A stretch of 6,724 bases of DNA, from the NCBI GenBank assembly GCA_023253575.1, contig JALRGB010000766.1:1-6724 (forward strand), in the 5' to 3' direction. Under the pieces are notes generated by a model that saw only the letters and a list, made by a program, of their open reading frames with translations, was not told where the DNA came from and searched no databases. The translations under genes were made by a program, and so were the position numbers. The stretch comes from Verrucomicrobiales bacterium (GTDB lineage Bacteria > Verrucomicrobiota > Verrucomicrobiia > Verrucomicrobiales > V1-33). Position 1 is the first letter of the stretch, and each line of letters opens with the position of its first letter. Below, one piece after another: positions 1 to 6,055 of the stretch.

Positions 1-806
1 AGCTTGTTGGTGGCCTTCTTAGGATTGCGGGTCTTCTGTCCCTTAGCATGGCCCCATGGGCTCTTCAGGTGCTGACGACCACCGCCGGATTTCGACTTAC
101 CTTCACCACCACCGTTCGGGTGGTCGACTGGGTTCATACACATCCCGCGAACCGTTGGACGGATACCCAGCCAGCGACTGCGACCGGCCTTACCGGCAAT
201 GACATTCATGTGATCCACATTGCCGACCTGACCGATCGTGGCCAGACACCGGGCATGCAGTCGGCGGATTTCGCCAGAAGGCATTTTCAGCAACGCGTAG
301 TCGCCTTCACGGTTGCTCAAAATAGCGGCTTGACCGGCGGCGCGAGCGATTTTGCCGCCGCGACCAGGCTCCAATTCGATGTTGTGAACTTGCAACCCAA
401 GAGGGATGGCGCTGAGGGGCAAAGCGTTGCCAACTTCAGGAGCAGCCTTGGGGCCGGCCTGCACTGTGGCACCGACAACTAAGCCAGCCGGAGCCAAGAT
501 GTAGCTTTTGGCACCATCTGGGTACTGAATCAAAGCAATGCGGGCCGAACGATTCGGATCGTACTCCACCGCGATGACCTTAGCGCTGTCGGTACGAAGA
601 CGCTTGAAGTCAACCATGCGGTACTTCCTTTTATGCCCACCACCAATGTGACGGCACGTAATGCGACCGGAGTGATTGCGACCGCCGCTCTTCTTCAGAG
701 TGAAGACCAAGGATTTCTCCGGCTTGGATTTCGTCACTTCCTCGAAAGTCGGAAGTGCCTTGAATCGGCAGGATGGTGTGAGTGGGCGAAAAGTCTTGAG
801 AGCCAT
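1..806 (-). CDS. rplB: Large ribosomal subunit protein uL2 (L2), C-terminus cut by window edge
   Basis: L2 is a primary 23S rRNA-binding protein next to the peptidyl transferase centre and is needed for subunit joining. The frame opens at ATG 806-804 with MALKTFRPLTPS and stays open to the left edge: 268 complete codons are visible, then CT of a probable Leu codon. Compared with the usual 273-280 residues, roughly 10 C-terminal residues are missing. Recognisable are the N-terminal RNA-binding part (GRNHSGRITCRHIGGGHKR, about residues 41-59) and the C-terminal MNPVDHPNGGGEG segment (about 224-236). His229, matching the functionally important E. coli His229, is kept, while the second His of the usual HPHGGGEG reads Asn at 231. 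It is preceded by a good Shine-Dalgarno sequence and lies 41 bases after rplW. Family identity is certain. Confidence 0.97.
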   Translation of the reverse strand, partial: MALKTFRPLTPSCRFKALPTFEEVTKSKPEKSLVFTLKKSGGRNHSGRITCRHIGGGHKRKYRMVDFKRLRTDSAKVIAVEYDPNRSARIALIQYPDGAKSYILAPAGLVVGATVQAGPKAAPEVGNALPLSAIPLGLQVHNIELEPGRGGKIARAAGQAAILSNREGDYALLKMPSGEIRRLHARCLATIGQVGNVDHMNVIAGKAGRSRWLGIRPTVRGMCMNPVDHPNGGGEGKSKSGGGRQHLKSPWGHAKGQKTRNPKKATNK

Positions 807-813
807 GAGGTTA

Positions 814-819
814 TCTCCT
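814..819 (-). promoter_or_regulatory. Shine-Dalgarno sequence of rplB
   Basis: The minus strand reads AGGAGA ending 7 bases before the rplB ATG at 806. It is the strongest ribosome-binding site in the window and fixes the rplB start. Upstream of it is a T/C-rich stretch (about 821-833 on the plus strand, A-rich). It stands out because most other genes of this operon have no such sequence. Confidence 0.85.
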
Positions 820-847
820 AGAAAAGAAAAAAGTAGACGGAATGAAC

Positions 848-1132
848 TTAGGTGAGATCGATTTTCTCCCCAGGAGCCAGCTTGACGATGGCCTTTTTCC
901 AGTCAGCAGTGAAGCCGGCCTGCGGAGTGCGCTTACGGCGGGCTTTGCCGGCGTAATTGAGCGTGTTGACCGCGACCACTTTGAGGCCGAAACCAGCTTC
1001 GACCGCTTGCGCGATTTCTTGCTTCGTCGACTTAGGATGGACCTCGAACACGTAGCTGTTGTTGTTCTCGACCAGAAGGGTAGCCTTCTCGCTGAGACGA
1101 ATGGTCTTAATGACGTGCGACAGGTTTTGCAT
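848..1132 (-). CDS. rplW: Large ribosomal subunit protein uL23 (L23)
   Basis: L23 sits at the exit of the nascent-peptide tunnel and is the docking site for trigger factor and the signal recognition particle. The product has 94 residues, within the family range (E. coli 100). The N-terminal IRLSEKAT (11-18) is the family signature; Glu15 matches E. coli Glu18, the trigger-factor contact. The middle FEVHPKSTKQEIAQAVE (about 29-45) and the C-terminal NTLNYAGKARR and DWKKAIVKL segments are typical. The start ATG lies only 3 bases after the rplD stop codon, with no clear Shine-Dalgarno sequence in the rplD tail, so translational coupling to rplD is likely (inference). No abnormality is seen. Confidence 0.97.
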   Translation of the reverse strand: MQNLSHVIKTIRLSEKATLLVENNNSYVFEVHPKSTKQEIAQAVEAGFGLKVVAVNTLNYAGKARRKRTPQAGFTADWKKAIVKLAPGEKIDLT

Positions 1133-1135
1133 GGC

Positions 1136-1747
1136 TTAGGCGGCGGTCCGTTGGGCGAGCACTGGAAGCGCGTCGCTGGTGAGAATGATTTTCCGGTAGT
1201 TGACGAGCTGCTCCACGTTGACATCGGAAGCCGTTGTCAATTGGGTCGCACCGTGATTGCGGGCGGAAAGATAAGTTTTTTCGTCGAACTGACCGGCGAT
1301 GATCAGGACTTTAGAAGCATCGGTGGTGGCTCCGAGCAGTTTAATAAAACTGCTCGTCTTGCCGTCGGCGACGGTGAAGTCGGTGACATGAATCACATCG
1401 CCAGCCTGAATCCGCGAACTGAGCACGGCGCGCAGCGCGAGCTGCTTGACCTTTTTATTGACCTTTTTGGAATAGTCGCGGGGTTTAGGGCCGAAAATGA
1501 CCGCACCACCACACCAGATCGGGCTGTTCGGGGTACCGGCGCGCGCGCGACCAGTGCCTTTCTGACGCCATGGCTTTTTGTCAGGCTTGTGCAGCTCGCT
1601 GCGGGTCTTGGTATTTGCCGAGCCGGAACGGCGATTGGCACGCATAGCGGTCACAGTATCGTGAACTGCCTGCGACGCCTTCTTAGGCTGATCGAGAACA
1701 GTCAACTGTGCCGAACGAGCGGCTTCGAGAGTGAGAACAGTGGCCAT
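1136..1747 (-). CDS. rplD: Large ribosomal subunit protein uL4 (L4)
   Basis: L4 is an early assembly protein of the 50S subunit whose extended loop lines the peptide tunnel. In E. coli it also represses its own S10 operon by acting on the rpsJ leader. The product has 203 residues, the normal length. The tunnel-loop signature KPWRQKGTGRARAG (58-71) is intact, followed by GGAVIFGPKPRDYSKKVNKK (80-99), which is also typical. The rest is the globular Rossmann-like part ending in ALPVLAQRTAA. The start ATG at 1747 is 39 bases after the rplC stop and has only a weak upstream GGA. A CCCUUUUACC element lies 12 bases upstream instead. The autoregulatory target known from E. coli has no counterpart here, because the fusA-rpsJ gap is only 35 bases. 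Confidence 0.97.
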   Translation of the reverse strand: MATVLTLEAARSAQLTVLDQPKKASQAVHDTVTAMRANRRSGSANTKTRSELHKPDKKPWRQKGTGRARAGTPNSPIWCGGAVIFGPKPRDYSKKVNKKVKQLALRAVLSSRIQAGDVIHVTDFTVADGKTSSFIKLLGATTDASKVLIIAGQFDEKTYLSARNHGATQLTTASDVNVEQLVNYRKIILTSDALPVLAQRTAA

Positions 1748-1759
1748 CAGAGTGTCCAG

Positions 1760-1769
1760 GGTAAAAGGG
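1760..1769 (-). promoter_or_regulatory. CCCUUUUACC element upstream of rplD start
   Basis: The minus strand reads CCCTTTTACC; its CTTTTA core (1762-1767) ends 14 bases before the rplD ATG. The identical 10-mer occurs before rpsJ, and the core also occurs before fusA, and I found none in the coding regions. Its position and U-rich nature suggest a role in ribosome recruitment where a Shine-Dalgarno sequence is weak or absent; that role is an inference. Confidence 0.35.
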
Positions 1770-1786
1770 AAACAGGTTTCGGGAGG

Positions 1787-2434
1787 TTACGCGGCAGGAG
1801 CCGACTTCTTCTTCGCCGGGCGGATGACAACGAGGTCACCCTTAGCGCCGGGGAAACTTCCGCGGATCAAAATCACATTGTCAGCCGTGCGGGCTTCCAC
1901 AATTTGTAGGTTTTGAGTGGTGCGGCGCGCTTGTCCCATGTGACCTGGCATTTTCTGGTTTTTCCAGACTCGGCCCGGAGTCAATCGGCAACCGATCGAT
2001 CCAGTCCGGCGGTGCATCATAGAACCATGAGAAGCAGGCTGGCCGGCAAATCCATAGCGCTTGACTACCCCCTGAAAACCCCGGCCCTTGCTGACGCCAA
2101 TGACGTCGACAAATTGACCTTTTTGGAACAGATCGGCCGTCAAGGAAGTTCCTTCAGCAGGAGCCTCCACGCCGTCAGCGAGCCGGAACTCACGAGCATG
2201 CCGTTTTAAGGGCGTCCCGTGTTTCGTATAATGGCCCTGTTCCTGTTTTGTCAGGTGTTTGGCTTTGCCGTTCTGAAAGCCAACCTGGACGGCGCGATAG
2301 CCATCAATGTCGGCAGTCTTCACCTGCACCACGTCGTTATCACTCACATCAACCACGGTGACGGCCACAGCCTCGCCTTGATCGGTGTAAATGCGGGTCA
2401 TCCCCAGTTTTTTTCCAAGCAGTCCCAAGCTCAT
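1787..2434 (-). CDS. rplC: Large ribosomal subunit protein uL3 (L3)
   Basis: L3 is one of the two assembly-initiating proteins of the 50S subunit; its long loop reaches the peptidyl transferase centre. The product has 215 residues, close to the usual 205-215. It begins MSLGLLGKKLGMTRIYTDQG, the canonical L3 N-terminus. The SKGRGFQGV motif is at 115-123, followed by the extended loop GFAGQPASHGS...HRRTGSIG...PGRVWKNQKMPGHMG (about 128-167). Gln132 corresponds to the Gln methylated by PrmB in E. coli L3 (Gln150), so modification is possible. The C-terminus is Lys/Ala-rich (AKKKSAPAA). The start at 2434 is supported by a clear GAGGA ribosome-binding site. The HRRTGSIG wording resembles verrucomicrobial L3 as I remember it. 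Confidence 0.97.
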   Translation of the reverse strand: MSLGLLGKKLGMTRIYTDQGEAVAVTVVDVSDNDVVQVKTADIDGYRAVQVGFQNGKAKHLTKQEQGHYTKHGTPLKRHAREFRLADGVEAPAEGTSLTADLFQKGQFVDVIGVSKGRGFQGVVKRYGFAGQPASHGSMMHRRTGSIGCRLTPGRVWKNQKMPGHMGQARRTTQNLQIVEARTADNVILIRGSFPGAKGDLVVIRPAKKKSAPAA

Positions 2435-2442
2435 GTCGTGCG

Positions 2443-2447
2443 TCCTC
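2443..2447 (-). promoter_or_regulatory. Shine-Dalgarno sequence of rplC
   Basis: The minus strand reads GAGGA ending 8 bases before the rplC ATG, an ordinary ribosome-binding site that settles the start. Together with the rplB site it shows that this genome does use Shine-Dalgarno initiation, which makes its absence before rpsL, rpsG, fusA and rpsJ more notable. Confidence 0.8.
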
Positions 2448-2474
2448 GTTTAAGGGTGGGTTCGGTGCGAAAGG

Positions 2475-2783
2475 TCAGATTTTGATCGTGATGTCGACAC
2501 CGGCGGGGAGATTGAGCTTTTTGAGCTCATCGACCGTGTTCATCGTAGGATTGACAATATCCAAGAGGCGCTTGTGAGTGCGCAACTCGAATTGGTCCAT
2601 AGACTTTTTGTCAACGTGGGGAGAACGGTTGACGGTGAATTTTTCAATGCGCGTCGGCAGCGGGATGGGGCCGGCCACCAAGGCGCCGGTGCGCTTGGCG
2701 GTATCCACGATCTCGACGACTGATTTGTCGAGCACGCGGCAGTCAAAGGCGCGAAGCCGGATGCGAATGCGTTGCGATTCCAT
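2475..2783 (-). CDS. rpsJ: Small ribosomal subunit protein uS10 (S10)
   Basis: S10 is a late-assembling 30S head protein; in E. coli it also joins NusB in the antitermination complex. At 102 residues it has the standard length (E. coli 103). The N-terminal RIRIRLRAFDCRVLD (5-19) and the long loop PTRIEKFTVNRSPHVDKKSM (43-62) followed by DQFELRTHKR (63-72) match the family throughout. The start ATG has no Shine-Dalgarno sequence: the 30 bases before it are pyrimidine-rich and carry the CCCUUUUACC element. The gene follows fusA after 35 bases, the place where tufA and then a separate S10 promoter and leader occur in E. coli. Independent transcription of the S10 block from here therefore looks unlikely. 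Confidence 0.97.
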   Translation of the reverse strand: MESQRIRIRLRAFDCRVLDKSVVEIVDTAKRTGALVAGPIPLPTRIEKFTVNRSPHVDKKSMDQFELRTHKRLLDIVNPTMNTVDELKKLNLPAGVDITIKI

Positions 2784-2793
2784 GATGAAGAGT

Positions 2794-2803
2794 GGTAAAA
2801 GGG
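2794..2803 (-). promoter_or_regulatory. CCCUUUUACC element upstream of rpsJ start
   Basis: The minus strand reads CCCTTTTACC, exactly the same ten bases as before rplD. The CTTTTA core (2796-2801) ends 12 bases before the rpsJ ATG. There is no purine-rich ribosome-binding site in between. A translation-initiation role, for example as a U-rich contact for protein S1, is inferred only from position and repetition. Confidence 0.35.
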
Positions 2804-2818
2804 TACGGTCAGCTGAAG

Positions 2819-4978
2819 TTATTCCTTGTCTTTTTTGCCGCCGCGGGATTCGACAATTTGTTCCACAATATTGCGCGGAACTTCTTCGAATTTAGCGGGC
2901 TCCATGGTGTAGGAAGCGCGGCCTGATGACAGCGTACGGATGGCTGTCGAGTAACCGAACATTTCAGCCAGCGGAACTTCCGCTTTGATAATGGCCAAAC
3001 CATTTTTGCTGTCGATGCCGTTGATGCGTCCACGACGACGGTTCAAGTCGCCCATGATGTCGCCCTGGTTCGTTTCCGGGGTGACCGCTTCGACAGCCAT
3101 AATTGGCTCCAACAAAATACATTTGGCCTTTTTCAGCGCGTCTTTCAGCGCGAAAATCCCAGCCATCTTGAAAGCATTTTCGTTGGAATCGACGTCATGG
3201 TAGCTGCCGTCATAAATTTCAACATGCAAGTCAACCACTGGATATCCAGCGATGATGCCGTTCAGCACCGCTTCTTTGACACCGTTGATGGCTGGCTGGA
3301 TGAATTCCTTCGGAATCGTACCGCCGACAACTTTGCTTTCAACCGTGATGCCCTTGCCTTTCTCGACGGTGGCGATACGCAGAACAACGTGTCCGTACTG
3401 ACCGCGACCACCCGACTGTTTGACTAACTTACCTTCACCTTCCGCATTTTGCGTGATGGTTTCACGGTAAGCAATCTGAGGTTTACCAGCGTCAGTTTCA
3501 ACCTTGTGCTCGCGGAGCATACGGTCCCTCAAAATTTCAAGGTGGAGCTCACCCATCCCGGCAATGATCGTCTGGCCGGTCTCTTCGTCGGTAAAGACGC
3601 GGAAAGTTGGATCTTCTTCCGAAAGCCGCTGTAGAGCACCCGACATTTTTTCTTGATCGCCCTTGGTCCGTGGCTCAATGGCCATGCTGATGACCGGATC
3701 TGGGAACGAGGGTGGCTCCAACAATACTTCGTTGCCATCCGCCGTCAGCGTGTCACCGGTGGTCACATTGCGCAGACCCACAATGGCCGCGATGTCACCC
3801 GCATAACACGTCTCAATATCCGTGTGCACGTTGGCCTGAATCTGAATGATCCGTCCAATCCGGTCGGTTTTCCGAGTCCTTGGATTGTAAACCGTGTCAC
3901 CCTTCGAAAGCATTCCGGAATAGACACGGAAGAAAGTCAGGCGACCGAATTTATCGGACCAGAGTTTGAAAGCGAGACCCACAAACTTGTCATGATCATT
4001 GACCGGAACAAGCACCGTCTCTTCTGGATTGTCCGCATTGACACCCTTAGCTGGAAGAATGTCGAGCGGGCTCGGCAAATAATCGACCACGGCATCGAGC
4101 AAATACTGGACACCTTTGTTCTTGAAAGCAGAACCACCGACAATCGGCACAATCTTGTTCGCGATCGTGGCCCGGCGCAGAGCCGCCTTCACATCTGGAA
4201 CTGAAATTGGTTTTTCTTCGAGGAACATCGTCCCGATTTCATCATCGACGTCACACAATGCGCCGACCAGGCCATCGTACGCTTCGTCAGCAATAGCGCG
4301 CTGCTCAGGCGTCAAATCAACCACGTCGTAAGTTGAACCAAACTTGTCGTTGTCAGAATAAACGACCGCCTTCTTCGCGATGACGTCGATCTGCCCTTTG
4401 AGCTGATCTTCCGCGCCGATCGGAATGAGAATCGGCCATCCATTGGCACGAAGTTTGTTGCGCACGTCATCGACGACGTTTTGGAAATTCGCACCAGTCC
4501 GGTCCATTTTATTGACGAACGCAATACGAGGAACCCCGTACTTGTTCGCTTGGCGCCAGACGGTCTCAGACTGCGGCTGAACGCCGGCGACACCACAAAA
4601 AACAGCAACCGCACCGTCAAGAACTCGGAGCGAACGCTCCACCTCAGCGGTGAAGTCGACGTGGCCCGGCGTATCAATGACGTTGACCCGCATTTCGATT
4701 CCTTCGAATCCTTTGAATACCCCATCGTTCGGCAGCTGTTTCCACTTAGTGGTGACGGCGGCCGAAGTGATGGTGATACCGCGTTCCTTTTCCTGTTCCA
4801 TCCAGTCCGTGGTGGCGGCACCATCGTGGACTTCACCGATACGGTGGACCATGCCGGTGTAGAACAGAATTCGCTCGGTCAGCGTCGTTTTGCCAGCGTC
4901 GATGTGCGCGGCAATACCGATGTTTCGTGTCCGCTCGAGCGGATACTGGCGATGAGGACTGTTGGGATTGGCCGACAT
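2819..4978 (-). CDS. fusA: Elongation factor G (EF-G, translocase)
   Basis: EF-G is the GTPase that drives tRNA-mRNA translocation and, with RRF, ribosome recycling in the cytoplasm. The product has 719 residues (E. coli 704). All GTPase motifs are intact: AHIDAGKT at 24-31, RGITI at 66-70 (switch I Thr69), DTPGH at 102-106, NKMD at 156-159 and GSAFKNKG at 282-289. GELHLEIL (476-483) marks domain III, GGRGQYGH (523-530) and the tip loop YHDVDSNENAF (593-603) mark domain IV, and FGYSTAIRTLSSGRAS (674-689) marks domain V. The stretch between switch I and DTPGH is about seven residues longer than in E. coli. The position in the str operon argues for the main translational EF-G rather than an EF-G2 paralogue. 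The ATG at 4978 lacks a Shine-Dalgarno sequence. No tuf gene follows. Confidence 0.97.
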   Translation of the reverse strand: MSANPNSPHRQYPLERTRNIGIAAHIDAGKTTLTERILFYTGMVHRIGEVHDGAATTDWMEQEKERGITITSAAVTTKWKQLPNDGVFKGFEGIEMRVNVIDTPGHVDFTAEVERSLRVLDGAVAVFCGVAGVQPQSETVWRQANKYGVPRIAFVNKMDRTGANFQNVVDDVRNKLRANGWPILIPIGAEDQLKGQIDVIAKKAVVYSDNDKFGSTYDVVDLTPEQRAIADEAYDGLVGALCDVDDEIGTMFLEEKPISVPDVKAALRRATIANKIVPIVGGSAFKNKGVQYLLDAVVDYLPSPLDILPAKGVNADNPEETVLVPVNDHDKFVGLAFKLWSDKFGRLTFFRVYSGMLSKGDTVYNPRTRKTDRIGRIIQIQANVHTDIETCYAGDIAAIVGLRNVTTGDTLTADGNEVLLEPPSFPDPVISMAIEPRTKGDQEKMSGALQRLSEEDPTFRVFTDEETGQTIIAGMGELHLEILRDRMLREHKVETDAGKPQIAYRETITQNAEGEGKLVKQSGGRGQYGHVVLRIATVEKGKGITVESKVVGGTIPKEFIQPAINGVKEAVLNGIIAGYPVVDLHVEIYDGSYHDVDSNENAFKMAGIFALKDALKKAKCILLEPIMAVEAVTPETNQGDIMGDLNRRRGRINGIDSKNGLAIIKAEVPLAEMFGYSTAIRTLSSGRASYTMEPAKFEEVPRNIVEQIVESRGGKKDKE

Positions 4979-4990
4979 GAAACGGAAAAC

Positions 4991-4996
4991 TAAAAG
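4991..4996 (-). promoter_or_regulatory. CUUUUA element upstream of fusA start
   Basis: The minus strand reads CTTTTA ending 12 bases before the fusA ATG, the same spacing as before rpsJ. The flanking sequence is pyrimidine-rich and has no purine-rich ribosome-binding site. Before rpsG a related TTTTA tract (5535-5540) lies farther off, 19 bases from the ATG, and fits the pattern less well. Confidence 0.3.
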
Positions 4997-5041
4997 TGAC
5001 GAAAAAGGTGGGGGCGCAGAAAAGAAGGGACGGCGCGTTGG

Positions 5042-5515
5042 CTACCAGCGGAAGTGGGCAAAAGCGCGGTTAGCTTGGGCCATTTTGTGCACGTCATCGC
5101 GCTTGCGGATGGCGCTTCCTTGACCAGTAGCAGCGTCGCGGATCTCGTTGGCCAGAGCCGACCACATTGGAGTCCCCTTGCGGTTACGGGCGTAATTGAT
5201 AAGCCAACGCATCGCGAGTGATTCAGAGCGGTCGGCCGACAATTCGAGCGGCACCTGGTAGGTGGCGCCACCGACGCGGCGCGATTTCACTTCGAGACGC
5301 GGCTTGGCGTTTTCCACGGCGCGATTAAAGATCTCCAATGGATCAACGGAGCTGGAGCTTTCATTGACCTTGTCGATCGCGGCGTAGACGATGCGTTCGG
5401 CTGTGGATTTCTTGCCACCGCTCATCATCTTGGCGACGAAACGGGCGACGAGCGGCGAATCATAGCGTGAATCGCGGTAGTCGGGCTTGTGATAGACGCG
5501 TTTGCGGCGGGCCAT
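5042..5515 (-). CDS. rpsG: Small ribosomal subunit protein uS7 (S7)
   Basis: S7 nucleates assembly of the 30S head and lies near the E site and mRNA exit. In E. coli it is also the translational repressor of the str operon, binding the rpsL-rpsG intercistronic RNA. The product has 157 residues, the common length. Visible are the N-terminal MARRKRVYHKPDYRDSRYDS, the MMSGGKKSTAERIVY segment (30-44), the beta-hairpin VKSRRVGGATYQVP (76-89) that contacts rRNA, and the canonical end HKMAQANRAFAHFRW. The start ATG at 5515 has a pyrimidine-rich upstream sequence and no Shine-Dalgarno sequence. The 60-base rpsL-rpsG gap shows no convincing stem resembling the E. coli S7 site, so whether S7 feedback exists here is open. 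Confidence 0.97.
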   Translation of the reverse strand: MARRKRVYHKPDYRDSRYDSPLVARFVAKMMSGGKKSTAERIVYAAIDKVNESSSSVDPLEIFNRAVENAKPRLEVKSRRVGGATYQVPLELSADRSESLAMRWLINYARNRKGTPMWSALANEIRDAATGQGSAIRKRDDVHKMAQANRAFAHFRW

Positions 5516-5575
5516 GGTGGGTGAAAGTGAAAGGTAAAATTGAGTGTGGACTAGACCAGTAAGATAACGGGGCGA

Positions 5576-5983
5576 TTACTTCTTGCCCTTCGTGGCGGCG
5601 GCAGGGGCCCCGGGTTTCGGCCGTTTGGCGCCGTATTTGGAACGGCTGACGCGGCGTTTATCAACTCCGAGACAGTCAAGGGCGCCGCGTACAACGTGGT
5701 AGCGAACCCCTGGAAGATCCTTCACACGACCACCGCGGACGAGCACGATGGAGTGTTCCTGAAGATTGTGACCTTCACCACCGATGTAGGCGATGACTTC
5801 GTATCCATTGGTAAGGCGGACTTTGCACACTTTCCGCAAAGCCGAGTTAGGCTTCTTGGGCGTACGCGTCATCACCTGAAGGCAAACGCCACGGCGAGCC
5901 GGGCAGTTCTCCATCGCCGGAGACTTCGATTTCACGCGGGCCGGGGTACGACCTTTGCGGACAAGCTGTTGAATGGTTGGCAT
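5576..5983 (-). CDS. rpsL: Small ribosomal subunit protein uS12 (S12)
   Basis: S12 sits at the decoding centre and governs accuracy and streptomycin response. The start ATG at 5983 gives MPTIQQLVRKGRTPARVKSK, the canonical N-terminus. An in-frame ATG 24 codons upstream adds only unrelated residues and is rejected. The product has 135 residues, longer than E. coli (124) because of an Ala/Lys-rich tail (GAPAAATKGKK) after the conserved SKYGAKRPK. The TPKKPNSA loop (41-48) has Lys43, and GGRVKDLPG (84-92) has Lys88 and Asp89. These are wild-type residues at positions where streptomycin-resistance changes occur, and Asp89 is the residue methylthiolated by RimO in E. coli. There is no Shine-Dalgarno sequence, but a small hairpin lies 10 bases before the ATG. 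It is the first gene of the operon, behind a long structured leader. Confidence 0.97.
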   Translation of the reverse strand: MPTIQQLVRKGRTPARVKSKSPAMENCPARRGVCLQVMTRTPKKPNSALRKVCKVRLTNGYEVIAYIGGEGHNLQEHSIVLVRGGRVKDLPGVRYHVVRGALDCLGVDKRRVSRSKYGAKRPKPGAPAAATKGKK

Positions 5984-5993
5984 GACGATCGGA

Positions 5994-6009
5994 CGGAAAT
6001 GCGATTCCG
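5994..6009 (-). promoter_or_regulatory. Hairpin immediately upstream of rpsL start
   Basis: A perfect 5-bp stem, CGGAA (5994-5998) with TTCCG (6005-6009), has a 6-base loop and ends 10 bases before the rpsL ATG, where a Shine-Dalgarno sequence would normally be. A competing 5-bp pairing, TCGGA (5989-5993) with TCCGA (6006-6010), shares its right arm. The stems are short and could be chance. Confidence 0.3.
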
Positions 6010-6055
6010 AAGTGGGCTGGGCGGTCTTCCCTGTTATTCTCCCCTCTTGCAACAC

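Larger units (their letters stand above)
1..5983 (-). other. Fused str-S10 ribosomal protein operon (left end beyond window)
   Basis: Eight consecutive minus-strand genes, rpsL, rpsG, fusA, rpsJ, rplC, rplD, rplW and rplB, are separated by only 60, 63, 35, 40, 39, 3 and 41 bases. No hairpin followed by a T run lies in any gap, and no gap is long enough for a usual promoter plus leader. The order equals the E. coli str operon joined to the S10 operon, with tufA absent between fusA and rpsJ. Co-transcription is inferred from spacing and orientation. The operon probably continues leftward into rpsS, rplV, rpsC and so on, but that lies outside the window. Confidence 0.9.

Noticed and set aside
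48..482. A 144-codon plus-strand open frame
   Set aside because: It is antisense to the continuous, well-conserved L2 reading frame.
842..1909. A 355-codon plus-strand open frame
   Set aside because: It runs antisense across rplW, rplD and the end of rplC, all of which are certain. Its translation shows no family features, and its length follows from the codon bias of the opposite strand.
4481..4993. Plus-strand open frames of 170 (4481-4993) and 183 codons (3653-4204) inside fusA
   Set aside because: Both are antisense to the intact EF-G gene, have no ribosome-binding site and show no recognisable protein features.
5516..5575. S7-binding regulatory site in the rpsL-rpsG gap as in E. coli
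   Set aside because: No stable stem or resemblance to the S7 site of 16S rRNA was seen in these 60 bases; only a weak imperfect palindrome around the CTAG.
5984..6055. Longer rpsL start at 6055 adding 24 residues
   Set aside because: The canonical S12 N-terminus starts exactly at the ATG at 5983, and the added residues match no S12 extension I know and lie in the presumed leader.
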